Of a stretch of 64,000 bases of DNA, positions 17,233-26,474 are shown one piece after another. Numbering within the stretch: position 1 is the first letter of the stretch; each line of letters starts with the position of its first letter. The notes beneath the pieces are model-generated. The model had not been told where the DNA came from. It saw nothing but the letters and a program-made list of their open reading frames with translations, and did not search any database. The stretch covers positions 2,782,501-2,846,500 of the forward strand of contig NZ_CP104883.1 in the NCBI RefSeq assembly GCF_025449335.1, read 5' to 3'. The stretch comes from Bartonella sp. HY328 (GTDB lineage: Bacteria; Pseudomonadota; Alphaproteobacteria; Rhizobiales; Rhizobiaceae). Position numbers and translations under genes: made by a program.

Positions 17233-18519
17233 TCAAATTTGTCGCTGTGGAAGCCCCAAATTCATTATTATAGATTTCCAATCTTGATAAGATTCAGGAG
17301 GCAGACCTTTAAAGGGCGAGCAACGCATTAAAGCTGACGTTGCTGTTGTTTCCATGGTGCGCTTCATTGCAGGATCACCACCCGTTACAACTAATATTGG
17401 CGTTCCAATAATATCCCCATTGGGACTTAGTTCAAATCGAGCTTCTACTTTTACCTGCGAACCATAGGCATCAAAACCTGTTGGAAGTGACCACTGTGCT
17501 TGAACACAGCCTTGGATGATAGAACCAAGTGTCTGTGCGAGCGCTTTTTGATCACCAATATTTTGCGAGCCACCAAAGCTAGCCTCATCCTCACTGCGTT
17601 TAGCACCGCCACCTTGGGTTCGCGTTCTGTCAATCATTGCAGTTTGTGGGTTATTATTGATAATATCTGCAACATCTTCACCAGCGGCGGAGCTCGCTGA
17701 AGGCTTTGGTGTCTCCGTTGGCGCACGTTCGGTGGTTTTGGCTGTTGCTTGCGGGCGTGCACCAGGGATCGGTGCATTTGTGGTTGGCAATTGCGGTACC
17801 GGTTCGACTTGCGTTGTTTCTTGTGGTTTTACAGCTTCTACTGGCTTTGAAACTGTTGGTTGTGGCTCAACAGGCTTTGGCTCCATAGGTTTTGGTTGAA
17901 GATCCTCTTGCGTTGCGGCTTGTGTTGGAATCTCTTGTGGCTCTGGTTTTGGCTGTTCTGGCTTTACAGGCTCTGGTTTTGGTTCAACCGGCTTAGGTTC
18001 TATAGGCTTTGGCTCTACTGGCTTTACGGGCTCTGGCTTGACGATATTTGGCTTGTTTTTGTTTTCAACTATTTGTGGTGTTGGTGGCTCAGCCTTTGGC
18101 GTTACCTGTGTTGCATCCATTGCACCACTATCTGGTTTAGCTTCAATTGGTTTATCCTGCGGTGATACAATATCAGGTTTAGCATCAGGCTTACCTGCGG
18201 TTGGCTGGTTTGCATTGACATCGCGCGGTTTTTCTTTGGGTTTTAACGGTGTAGCAACATCAACCTCGCCATCACCAGTGTTTTTTGCTTCTGGCTTAAC
18301 TGGAGGCTTTTTTGTTGGTTTAGGGGCTGGGCTGTCTGCTAACGCCGAATTTTTGTCGCCTTCGCGTATTGAAGCTTTATCGCTAATTGGCACCAACGTA
18401 ATCGGCAATGCTTCCGTCAATGTATTTTCAAGCGGCTTTGGTACCGCATTAAAACTAATAAATGCGATAGCAAGTGCGAGTGCGTGTAACCCAACCGATG
18501 ATAAAAAACCTGACTTCAT
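17233..18519 (-). CDS. tolA: TolA, envelope-spanning protein of the Tol-Pal system
   Basis: Links the TolQR motor in the inner membrane to the outer membrane during cell division. The 428-residue protein has one N-terminal membrane helix (about residues 8-24), a long Pro/Lys/Glu-rich domain with repeats of the type EPKPVEPKPIEPKP (about 130-230), and a C-terminal TolA/TonB-like domain (about 325-428) with conserved IQGC and RCSPFKGLP cysteines. It lies 61 bases after tolR. The repetitive middle region produces long false open frames on the opposite strand. Confidence 0.9.
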   Translation of the reverse strand: MKSGFLSSVGLHALALAIAFISFNAVPKPLENTLTEALPITLVPISDKASIREGDKNSALADSPAPKPTKKPPVKPEAKNTGDGEVDVATPLKPKEKPRDVNANQPTAGKPDAKPDIVSPQDKPIEAKPDSGAMDATQVTPKAEPPTPQIVENKNKPNIVKPEPVKPVEPKPIEPKPVEPKPEPVKPEQPKPEPQEIPTQAATQEDLQPKPMEPKPVEPQPTVSKPVEAVKPQETTQVEPVPQLPTTNAPIPGARPQATAKTTERAPTETPKPSASSAAGEDVADIINNNPQTAMIDRTRTQGGGAKRSEDEASFGGSQNIGDQKALAQTLGSIIQGCVQAQWSLPTGFDAYGSQVKVEARFELSPNGDIIGTPILVVTGGDPAMKRTMETTATSALMRCSPFKGLPPESYQDWKSIIMNLGLPQRQI

Positions 18520-18580
18520 ATTTTTCTACTTATGACTTTTGGCTACAATTAGTAATTCTTGGTTAAAACCAGCTTGGTCA

Positions 18581-19048
18581 TTATCGACCACTATTTGAAG
18601 GTGAGCTAGCAAGGGCAATATTGCTAAAGCCAGCTTTTTGAATAAGATCAATGAGATCAAGTACGGTTTCATAATTGGCATTGCGTTCACCTTGTACAAC
18701 AATTCGCTGTCCAAGTCCTTCAGAACTAACCCCACCAATAGCTTTAAGACGCTGAGTAATCTGATCACGCGGATAAAATTCTTTTTTTATCGCATAACGC
18801 CCATCGGCGGTAACTGACACCGTTATGGGTTCCTTTTGCGCCGAAATAGGTCCAGCTCCCGATTTTGGCAAATCCATAGGTACGCCATTAATTAAAAGCG
18901 GTGCAGAAACCATAAAAATAATTAGAAGAACCAGCATGACATCCACCATCGGCGTTACGTTAATCTCACTCATTAAAGCACGTTTACCGCCTCTACGCCG
19001 TCCGCGCCGTCCATGGCCGCTTCCTGATCCACCAACCGACATCGCCAT
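18581..19048 (-). CDS. tolR: TolR, proton-motive-force motor subunit
   Basis: Inner-membrane stator partner of TolQ. The 155-residue ExbD/TolR family protein has a basic glycine-rich N-terminus (GRRGRRRGGK), then SEINVTPMVDVMLVLLIIFM, in which the Asp of the helix is the proton-carrying residue, and a periplasmic domain ending NIALAS. It begins two bases after tolQ, with a GGAGG ribosome site inside the tolQ 3' end. Confidence 0.94.
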   Translation of the reverse strand: MAMSVGGSGSGHGRRGRRRGGKRALMSEINVTPMVDVMLVLLIIFMVSAPLLINGVPMDLPKSGAGPISAQKEPITVSVTADGRYAIKKEFYPRDQITQRLKAIGGVSSEGLGQRIVVQGERNANYETVLDLIDLIQKAGFSNIALASSPSNSGR

Positions 19049-19050
19049 GA

Positions 19051-19938
19051 TTAAAACATGCCTCCGTCATTGTTACGTCGATCAAAGGAGCCGCGATCTT
19101 GGCTCGCACGATCAAAAGAATCACGGTTAGGCGATAGTGGATCGGCTGCAAGACGCTCACTATTGCTGCGTTCTTCTACGGGATTGGAACGCGGAGCTGC
19201 TGCTTGCTGTTGGGTAAATTGATTGCTTTGCTGTGCAGGACGTTGTGGGTTAGACCTTTCGTCAATCTGCCGTGAAAGAATGCCAGAAAACTCATCAGCA
19301 AAACCTTCAAGTTGTCCACCAATGCGCGCAGCATCAGCACTTAATTTATTGTAGGCGATAACGGCTGGAATAGCGGCAAGCAAACCAATAGCGGTTGCAA
19401 GCAGCGCTTCAGCAATACCGGGCGCCACAATAGCAAGGCTGGTATTTTGTGATTGAGCAATGGCCTGAAACGACGTCATAATACCAATAACAGTACCAAA
19501 AAGACCAATAAAGGGCGAAGCAGAACCAATGGTTGCCAAAAGCCCAAGACGAGATTCCAAACGGTCTGTTTCACGTGCAAGAGCCACATCCATTGCTTTA
19601 TCGATACGCATTTGTAAACCAAAAGGTGATCGAGCGCCTTTTTCAAAAGATTTTTTCCATTCCCGCATGGCAGCCATAAAGACTGTTCCCATGCCGCTCA
19701 CACGACGCTCATCAAGGTTGCGATAAAGATCTTCCAAAGATTGGCCAGACCAAAACACTTGTTCAAAGCGTTTTATGGCGCGGCGCGCATTGGCAAAAGC
19801 AATCATTTTATCAAAAATAACTGCCCAACTCCAAATTGAAGCGATAATTAAGCCGAGCATAACCAGCTTAACAATCCAATTGGCCTGCATGAAAAGGCCT
19901 AAAAGTGTAACATCCGCAACAGGAGCTATCGCGTCCAT
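19051..19938 (-). CDS. tolQ: TolQ, proton channel subunit with polar C-terminal tail
   Basis: ExbB/TolQ family protein of 295 residues with three membrane helices (about 15-40, 135-160, 170-195). It carries the TolQ patterns TIGSASPFIGLFGTVIGIM and GIAEALLATAIGLLAAIPAV. Residues from about 232 onward form a Gln/Asn/Ser/Arg-rich tail (RPAQQSNQFTQQQAA ... RGSFDRRNNDGGMF) that exceeds the usual length of about 230. It is first in tolQ-tolR-tolA. No ybgC lies upstream, and 764 bases of non-coding DNA precede it. Confidence 0.94.
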   Translation of the reverse strand: MDAIAPVADVTLLGLFMQANWIVKLVMLGLIIASIWSWAVIFDKMIAFANARRAIKRFEQVFWSGQSLEDLYRNLDERRVSGMGTVFMAAMREWKKSFEKGARSPFGLQMRIDKAMDVALARETDRLESRLGLLATIGSASPFIGLFGTVIGIMTSFQAIAQSQNTSLAIVAPGIAEALLATAIGLLAAIPAVIAYNKLSADAARIGGQLEGFADEFSGILSRQIDERSNPQRPAQQSNQFTQQQAAAPRSNPVEERSNSERLAADPLSPNRDSFDRASQDRGSFDRRNNDGGMF

Positions 19939-20702
19939 GATTATTTTTCCTTAAAATATACACCCTTATTTATAAGGGCTTCCTTCGTTTTTGCTCATAC
20001 TTCTGATATGCTATCTTGCTTGTTAATATCGTCAAAACATAAACAAATGTCGTTCAACTTTTGCCGATTATCATCTGCATCACATAAGCTATAGGCGTAT
20101 CAATTTTGCTAAATCATAGATTGATGTATAAGCTTGAAAGATTTACGCATATTTAATTGCAAGCAATCTTTTTTGATCTTTTGTTTTTCGCTTTAAATTT
20201 TGGTGAAACAAAGGCTAAAACCTGCCATCAATTAGGTATTTTAGCGATTTTATTAAGCCAGCTTTGCCATTTGATGAGGGATTTTCTAAATACCAATATT
20301 GTATTTACCTAACACCTTTATTGCGCGATAAATATTATAATTCTGAGCGCTTATGTTGCGAGGCAAGTTCACTTTCAACTGCGTGATGAATATTTTGTTG
20401 CCTTGTGCTACCTAAAATTTTGCTTAAAAACACGTTCTTTTTAAACATAAATTCTTGATGTTATAGTGATCTGTTCCATATAAATATTTAGTCAAAGTGT
20501 AAAACTCAATATAAATATTAGTATTTTGGTGGATAATGCTGCTTTGATTTGTATTTTAATTATTTTTAATTTAATGATCATTGATACATACATAGGGGTG
20601 TATATCTTGTAAACTATCCATATGAGTAACGCCCAAAAATAAAGAGCAAAAACTTAAATTTTAAGCAGATAGAAATCGACTAAAAATCGAGGAAAAATAC
20701 AG
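19939..20702. other. Non-coding region between divergent tolQ and the halogenase-like genes
   Basis: 764 bases with no gene supported. A small dyad CCCTTA-TTTA-TAAGGG lies near 19973-19988 in the presumed tolQ leader. Near 20590-20612 there is a partial repeat (TACATACATAGGGGTGTAT) that could belong to the promoter of the downstream pair. Confidence 0.45.
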
Positions 20703-22181
20703 ATGATAAACCTCAGAAACGCCAAGCGTATCGCAATTATTGGCAGCACAATTGAAGCTTGGTTTGCAGCCCTTACCTTTCGGCGGATATCAAGCACAGA
20801 GGTAGAGGTTATTGTTTATGATGACGAACAAAAAATCAGTCAGGGCTTAGGCGCAGGTAGCCTTCCTGTTTTAAGTGCGGCTTTACAAGCAAATCAAATC
20901 AATATTGATGAATTTGCTTTTGCCAGTGATTTGACCATTAAACTTGGTTCATCGTTTGAAAATTGGCGCCATAGCGGTGACAATGATGTTTTTTTTCATC
21001 TGTTTCATGGATTTAATCAAGGCGTAGAAGAGCTTGATGTTATTGCTAATCGCACCTATCCATTTTTGGCAGGCCGCATTGCAAAAAATATCGATTTAGT
21101 GGGGTTTTATCCCGGCTTTTCCATGTTCACTCAAAATATTCCACAAGTCCAAGCCAATCTAATTTTAGGCGCGCGCAAAAGCGGTTTAATACCTTCCTAT
21201 CATTTTGATGTGCAAAAATGCGTTAACTACTTAAAAAATATTGCTATTGGTCGCGGTGTTAAACATCAGATTATGAAAGTACATAAACTTGTCTTGGATG
21301 ATGAGGGCAATACAACCGCTCTTAATACTGATCTTGGCGATATCAATGTCGATTTTGTTGTAGATGCAGCAGATACAAAGCGTTTAAGTCTTGGTGAAGC
21401 TTATAAAAGCAAATGGCATTCACTTAAAGAGCAGTTCCCTATTAATCGTGTTTTACAATTTAATGTCGAACCAGCCATGGTGAATCCACGACTTTACACT
21501 CGCGCCATTGCCATGAAATGTGGTTGGTTACAATTAGTACCATTAAAAAACCATATCAGTGCTAGCTACTTCCTTACTTCAAAATATACTAGTGATGAAG
21601 CGGCATTAAAAGAAGCAGCTGATTTACTTGAACAAAAAATTACTTTTGCAAATCCTGTCGATCTTGATCAGGGTTATTTTGAAAGCAATTGGCATAAAAA
21701 TACCCTCGCCGTGGGACCAGCGGTTGGTTTCATTGAGCCTTTAGTATCAGCAAGCCTTGCGCAGTTTTTCTCGCTTATTTATAAGGTTGAGCAAGCGGTG
21801 ATTGAAGGGCACGGCATTATAGGCGAAACGACCATTGCTGCCATTAACAAGGATCACGCAAAAACCTTTAACGAAATTGCCGACTTTACACGATTGCATT
21901 ACGAAACGCAGCGCAAGGATAGTTCTTTCTGGCGTGACGTTAAAAAACTTCCGCGTTCCAAGACCTATCAGGAATTGCGCAAGGTATTTGCTGAGCGCTT
22001 TCCACGGGCAGCAGATTTGGAAAATTATAGTGGCTTTGGTTGGCCGCCGTTATTTGTGCCATTAGACTGGATCACTGTTGCAAGTGCTATGGGGATTGTT
22101 ACACCTCAAACGGCGCTCAGTGAATTAGACGTTATGCCCGCGGAAATCTTTGAACAGGTCAATCGATATCTACAAGGTTAA
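20703..22181 (+). CDS. Flavin-dependent halogenase-like protein, degenerate copy
   Basis: A 492-residue member of the tryptophan-halogenase (PrnA-like) family, tandem paralogue of the next gene; both begin MINLRNAKRI. In this copy the FAD-binding GxGxxG has become GSTIEAW (only the first Gly kept) and the halogenase signature WxWxIP has become WLQLVP. The Lys region (LTIKLGSSFENWR) that aligns with the catalytic lysine is kept. This suggests loss of flavin chemistry and a changed or partner role. A GAGG ribosome site precedes the ATG. It is first of two genes, separated from the next by 68 bases. Confidence 0.8.
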   Translation: MINLRNAKRIAIIGSTIEAWFAALTFRRISSTEVEVIVYDDEQKISQGLGAGSLPVLSAALQANQINIDEFAFASDLTIKLGSSFENWRHSGDNDVFFHLFHGFNQGVEELDVIANRTYPFLAGRIAKNIDLVGFYPGFSMFTQNIPQVQANLILGARKSGLIPSYHFDVQKCVNYLKNIAIGRGVKHQIMKVHKLVLDDEGNTTALNTDLGDINVDFVVDAADTKRLSLGEAYKSKWHSLKEQFPINRVLQFNVEPAMVNPRLYTRAIAMKCGWLQLVPLKNHISASYFLTSKYTSDEAALKEAADLLEQKITFANPVDLDQGYFESNWHKNTLAVGPAVGFIEPLVSASLAQFFSLIYKVEQAVIEGHGIIGETTIAAINKDHAKTFNEIADFTRLHYETQRKDSSFWRDVKKLPRSKTYQELRKVFAERFPRAADLENYSGFGWPPLFVPLDWITVASAMGIVTPQTALSELDVMPAEIFEQVNRYLQG

Positions 22182-22249
22182 TGCCGTTTTTTCAATACAA
22201 CGCAATTACATCGCGCATATGCGCACTGACTTAGTGTTAAGGGTCAATC

Positions 22250-23749
22250 ATGATTAATCTTAGAAATGCCAAACGTATTGTTGTTATCGGCGGTGGAATC
22301 GCAGGTTGGTTTTCAGCGCTGACTTTTCGCCGCATCGCGGCTCCCGAAGTCGAAATACTATTATTAGAAGATGGTGCAGATGACGGTAAAAATGCTATTA
22401 AGGGCGGTTTTTCAAATCTGGTTTTAGGACTTCAGAAAAATAGCATTAATATTGAAGAATTTATAAATGCGACCAAGGCTACCGTAAAATTTGGTTCCTC
22501 CTTCGAGGGTTGGCGTAATGGTAGCGCTAATGATATCTATTTTCATTTATTCCATAATCTTAACGGTGGCAGTGAAGAATTAGAAGGAACAACCAATCGG
22601 ACCTATCCACTGCTTGCTGGTCGTATGGCCGCTGGCCTTGATATGTTTAGCTATTTTGCTGGATTCCAGTTGATTAAGAATAATGCAACCCAAGCTCAAG
22701 CTCATATTGCGCTCGCTTCTAATAAAACGGGTTTAGGGCCATCTTTCCATTTTGATGGAAAGAAAGCGGCAGAATTTTTGAAAACCATTGCCAAGACAAG
22801 GAATATTACGCACAAACACTTGAAAGTTGAAAAACTTATTCTGGATAAGGATGGGAAAACAACTGCTCTGCAAACACCCGAAGGTAATTTGGATGTTGAC
22901 TTTGTAATCGATGCTTCAGGTTTGCGCCGTATTGGTATTGGTGAAACCTATAAGCAAAAATGGCGATCCTTCAGCAAAGAGCTAATTTTGGATCGTATCC
23001 TGCCTTTTACCATTAAGCAGCCTAATGCTAATCCTACACTTTATACACGCTCCATTGCTATGCAAGCTGGTTGGATGTGGCAAATTCCACTCGCCGATAA
23101 AATCGGTTCGGGCTACGCCTTCTCTAGCAAACATAGTGATGAAAATTCCGCACTTAAAGAAGTGGAAGCCTATCTTGGCCATTCGATTGAACCGCAAACA
23201 GTGATACAATTTGATCCAGGTCATTTTGAAAATGTTTGGTGCAAAAACGTTTTAGCGGTTGGCTTGTCATCAGGATTTATTGAGCCCTTGGAAGCGACCT
23301 CTATCGGCCATATGCTGCGCGTACTTGATAGATTTGAGAATATTGTATTTGATGGCCATGGGATTATTGGTGAAAATACCATTGAAACCTTTAATCAAGA
23401 CAATAAAATAGGCTGGAGCGAAATGAAAGATTTCCTTCGCTTACATTACGATACTAACCGCGAAGATACGTTATTTTGGCAGGATGCAAAAAATGCACAG
23501 CGTTCAACAGAATATCAAGATCTTTGTGAAGTCTTGAAAACACGCTTACCACGATTTGTAGATTTTGAAGGATATGGCGATTTTGCTTGGCAGCCAATGT
23601 TTAATACTACCAGCTGGATTATGGTTGGAGCTGCACTTGGGGTAATCCCGCAAAAAGCTGCCTATGATGAACTTGCAACCTTGCCAAAACCCATTTTTGA
23701 TGAAGTTCAGCAATATCTCATGCGGCAGAAGCAATTGCTCTCACAATAA
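22250..23749 (+). CDS. Flavin-dependent (tryptophan) halogenase family protein
   Basis: A 499-residue protein with an intact Rossmann motif (VVIGGGIAGW, about 12-21), a candidate catalytic lysine in TVKFGSSFEGWR, and GWMWQIPL matching the family WxWxIP motif that keeps the enzyme from acting as a monooxygenase. Family members use FADH2 and chloride or bromide to halogenate tryptophan or other aromatic substrates; the substrate here is unknown. No dedicated flavin reductase or secondary-metabolite genes are adjacent. It pairs with the degenerate upstream copy and is followed by a strong terminator. Confidence 0.85.
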   Translation: MINLRNAKRIVVIGGGIAGWFSALTFRRIAAPEVEILLLEDGADDGKNAIKGGFSNLVLGLQKNSINIEEFINATKATVKFGSSFEGWRNGSANDIYFHLFHNLNGGSEELEGTTNRTYPLLAGRMAAGLDMFSYFAGFQLIKNNATQAQAHIALASNKTGLGPSFHFDGKKAAEFLKTIAKTRNITHKHLKVEKLILDKDGKTTALQTPEGNLDVDFVIDASGLRRIGIGETYKQKWRSFSKELILDRILPFTIKQPNANPTLYTRSIAMQAGWMWQIPLADKIGSGYAFSSKHSDENSALKEVEAYLGHSIEPQTVIQFDPGHFENVWCKNVLAVGLSSGFIEPLEATSIGHMLRVLDRFENIVFDGHGIIGENTIETFNQDNKIGWSEMKDFLRLHYDTNREDTLFWQDAKNAQRSTEYQDLCEVLKTRLPRFVDFEGYGDFAWQPMFNTTSWIMVGAALGVIPQKAAYDELATLPKPIFDEVQQYLMRQKQLLSQ

Positions 23750-23772
23750 AACGATAAAACTCTATTTAATGA

Positions 23773-23816
23773 TAAGGCTGTGATGGGGAATTTAACCCAT
23801 CACAGCCTTAGTTTTT
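23773..23816 (+). terminator. Rho-independent terminator after the halogenase pair
   Basis: Perfect 15-bp stem, 23773-23787 with 23796-23810, an 8-base loop, followed by GTTTTT. Confidence 0.92.
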
Positions 23817-23969
23817 ATCAATGCTGTTTTTGAGTTTTTCTTATTGGAAAGCATTATGATAGAAGAAATATTGGCTCGAATAGCTTGATTTTTTTAATTA
23901 TAAATGCCTAAAATTTAATCCCACTGCATCAAACATTGGATATTAAAGCATTTTAATGGTGCCTCAGGC

Positions 23970-24203
23970 TTAAGAGCCAATAATTGTAAAAGCAATGTGA
24001 TCTGATCGGTAATGGTAATCAAACTTTAAATGATATTTGCAGCAAAGGTCTTTAAGGTCTTGTTCTGCCAATGGATCATCACTCAAAATTGTTAGCCTAT
24101 CACCCGATGCCATATCTTTTAACCGCCGTGCAGTTTTTAAGACAGGCAACGGGCATTTAAGACCACGCAGATCATAGATTATCGGCGTAAGAAACCCAGC
24201 CAT
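23970..24203 (-). CDS. TusA/SirA-like sulfur-carrier family protein
   Basis: A 77-residue protein with the family signature RGLKCPLPVLK: the CPxP cysteine (about residue 17) carries the persulfide in TusA. The family acts in sulfur relay for tRNA thiolation or molybdenum cofactor and in redox regulation. Its start overlaps the end of the upstream L,D-transpeptidase gene by 25 bases, so they are translationally coupled. That partner is unusual, since a cytoplasmic sulfur carrier follows a secreted enzyme. Confidence 0.85.
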   Translation of the reverse strand: MAGFLTPIIYDLRGLKCPLPVLKTARRLKDMASGDRLTILSDDPLAEQDLKDLCCKYHLKFDYHYRSDHIAFTIIGS

Positions 24204-25384
24204 TGTTTTTTCTTATTTTCTTGCATAGGCACTAAGGCAGCTGTTTGCTGATCTGGAGTGCTGAGCAAAGCACTACTTTGTTGCATTTGTTCAGTTGCTG
24301 GCTTTACAGCGGGCATACTTGCATTCGTTGAGGATGTCGTATTTTTTGACGCTGAATTTGTTGATGCTGGTGCAATATCTGGTGCACCACTACGCTCAGC
24401 AGATGCAGAACTCAAAGATGGCGGAGTACGACTTACCTTTTCACCCCTTGCGCGCCGTGCGCTCCACTCAGCAACAAGACGTGCTTCCTCAAGACCGGCA
24501 ATAGAAGGTGAAATTGGCTTTTTTGACTTTTTATTCAATGCCTCTGAAAAAGCCGAATTATATTCAGCTTGATAGGCAGCATAGGCAACCGGCAAACTTT
24601 GTGTGGGGGCTGGACATGCACCAGCTGGCGACAAAGGCTGTCCGCTTGTATTTATACGATTAAAGACATAACGCTTTTCACACACATCAACCTGCGGTGG
24701 CTTTTTGGTTGCTTCAAAAATGTCATACCCTTCTTTCAACATGCGCCAGAAGGGATAATTAGCATCATTGCGATAACGCGCCATATTCGCGGCGGTCATG
24801 CGAAATGGAAATGCCTGAACCTGAAATTCACGCTGACCACCTTTAAACGAATCACGACCAAAAGCATAAATTTCGGCAATGCTTTCATCGGTCATTGAAT
24901 AGCAACCAGATGAGGAACAAGCGCCATGCACCATCAAATGACGGCCTGTACGACCATTGACTGTGTCATAGGCATTAGGAAAACCAATATTAAAGGCAAG
25001 ATAATAATTAGAGTTCGGGTTCATTTGCGTTGGGCGAACTGTGTAAAAGCCTTCAGGCGCTTGACGGTCACCTTCAATAAATTTAGGACCCAACTTACCT
25101 GACCATTGGCAAATTTCATAAGTTGCGACAAGGCCATATTGACCATTGGTTTTCTGTTTCCAAACTTCCAAAGCGCTTTCTTCTTTAAAAACGCGAATGA
25201 TAATGGGTGATGTTTTAGGCATGCTCATAGCTGCCATTTTTTTCTGGATTTTGGCTGGCAATTCGCGCTCTGCACGACCTGACATAGCAAGACTACCGCC
25301 GCTGCTACCACCACCTTGTTGACAGCCGACAAGTGCCATGCTTGAAACCATAAGCGCCGCAAAAATAGCAGTTTTTATTTTCAT
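24179..25384 (-). CDS. L,D-transpeptidase family lipoprotein (YafK/ErfK-like) with long C-terminal tail
   Basis: About 401 residues. A lipoprotein signal ends at Cys21 (ALVGC). The YkuD-type catalytic domain spans about 58-200, with His153 and the nucleophile Cys161 in HGACSSSGCYSM. The region after about 260 is low-complexity (Ser/Ala/Thr-rich) and probably disordered. These enzymes make 3-3 crosslinks in peptidoglycan or attach or detach proteins. The ATG at 25384 is preferred over one 15 bases earlier, since AGGAG lies between them. It is related to the next gene upstream at 25.7-26.5 kb, which has the same core without the tail. Confidence 0.87.
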   Translation of the reverse strand: MKIKTAIFAALMVSSMALVGCQQGGGSSGGSLAMSGRAERELPAKIQKKMAAMSMPKTSPIIIRVFKEESALEVWKQKTNGQYGLVATYEICQWSGKLGPKFIEGDRQAPEGFYTVRPTQMNPNSNYYLAFNIGFPNAYDTVNGRTGRHLMVHGACSSSGCYSMTDESIAEIYAFGRDSFKGGQREFQVQAFPFRMTAANMARYRNDANYPFWRMLKEGYDIFEATKKPPQVDVCEKRYVFNRINTSGQPLSPAGACPAPTQSLPVAYAAYQAEYNSAFSEALNKKSKKPISPSIAGLEEARLVAEWSARRARGEKVSRTPPSLSSASAERSGAPDIAPASTNSASKNTTSSTNASMPAVKPATEQMQQSSALLSTPDQQTAALVPMQENKKKQWLGFLRR

Positions 25385-25664
25385 GGATAACTCCTGCATC
25401 CGTCAAAGCGTATCATATACGCTGCAATTAGGTGAAAGCTTTATAACTCACCTTGGTTAAACAAAATCCAATATTCAATAGCTTTTTAAACTATCATTTT
25501 TTAAACGCCATTTTGATAAAGCCTTTGGTATTTTACCAAGAATAGCTATAAGCATATTATTGCGGTTTTGTTTATTTTAGCCAAATTACGCTTTATTTTC
25601 TAGCATAATAGTAAGTTAAGATAAATGCTTGGTTAATAATTAACCGCAATAGTTTTTAAAACAA

Positions 25665-26474
25665 CTATAAATTCTTCACTTGTGCACAGACCGTTCTCGC
25701 TGCATTTTTATTTTCTGACGATGTTACAACATAATCCTTGCCACAGGTAACAGTCCGCGCTGGAATATACTCGTTTTGAAAAATGTCATAGGCTGGTTTT
25801 AATTGTTGCCAAAAGGACATTTCATCATGGCCATCAAATTGCGTTAAATTTTCATCATTCATTTTAAACGGAAAAATATGCATTGGTATGGATTTAGCTC
25901 CGCCGTTAAATGCTTCACGTACCAAAGCGTAAATTTCTTCAATCCTATCGTCACCCATTGCTAGGCAGCCAACCGATAAGCAGTTGCCATGCACCATAAT
26001 AAGGCTACCAGTATATTTATTATTGCGATCGCGCAAATTTGGGTAACCAACATTAAAAGCTAGATGATAATTAGACTGTGGGTGGAGCTGTTCTTTGGTT
26101 AAATTATAAAAGCCTTCGGGTACTTGATAATCACCCTCTTGGCGTTTTTGGCCAAGTTTTCCCGATTGTTTACAAATCGTATAAAAAGCAAGAGGCTTAT
26201 AGGTACCTTCAGCACTTTGCTTCCAAACTTCTAAGGTATTTTCCTGTTTGAAAACCCGAATATAGATTGGACTATCAATTTTCAAGCCAAGGCTCGCCAT
26301 GCGCGCGGACAAATAGTCAGGTAAAGGCTTACTTTCCTTGGCTATTGGACTTGCATTTACTGCTTGATAAGCAAATACTATATTAAATGGGATTAAAAGA
26401 ATGGCAACAGCAATTATTGATGCCAAATTATGGCACAAATGAATTGCGGCAAGTTTATAGCGCCAATCAATCAT
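25665..26474 (-). CDS. L,D-transpeptidase family protein (YafK/ErfK-like)
   Basis: A 269-residue paralogue of the neighbouring lipoprotein. It has an N-terminal hydrophobic export segment (about residues 18-36, no lipobox Cys) and the same domain with IYIRVFKQENTLEVWK, EGDYQVPEGFY, and catalytic His162 / Cys170 in HGNCLSVGCLAM. Placement in tandem with similar spacing suggests duplication. It probably acts in the periplasm on peptidoglycan; the specific reaction is not established. Confidence 0.87.
   Translation of the reverse strand: MIDWRYKLAAIHLCHNLASIIAVAILLIPFNIVFAYQAVNASPIAKESKPLPDYLSARMASLGLKIDSPIYIRVFKQENTLEVWKQSAEGTYKPLAFYTICKQSGKLGQKRQEGDYQVPEGFYNLTKEQLHPQSNYHLAFNVGYPNLRDRNNKYTGSLIMVHGNCLSVGCLAMGDDRIEEIYALVREAFNGGAKSIPMHIFPFKMNDENLTQFDGHDEMSFWQQLKPAYDIFQNEYIPARTVTCGKDYVVTSSENKNAARTVCAQVKNL

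Noticed and set aside
17657..18535. Several long plus-strand frames opposite tolA
   Set aside because: They result from the repetitive Pro/Lys codons of TolA read in antisense (Trp/Leu/Gly-rich noise).
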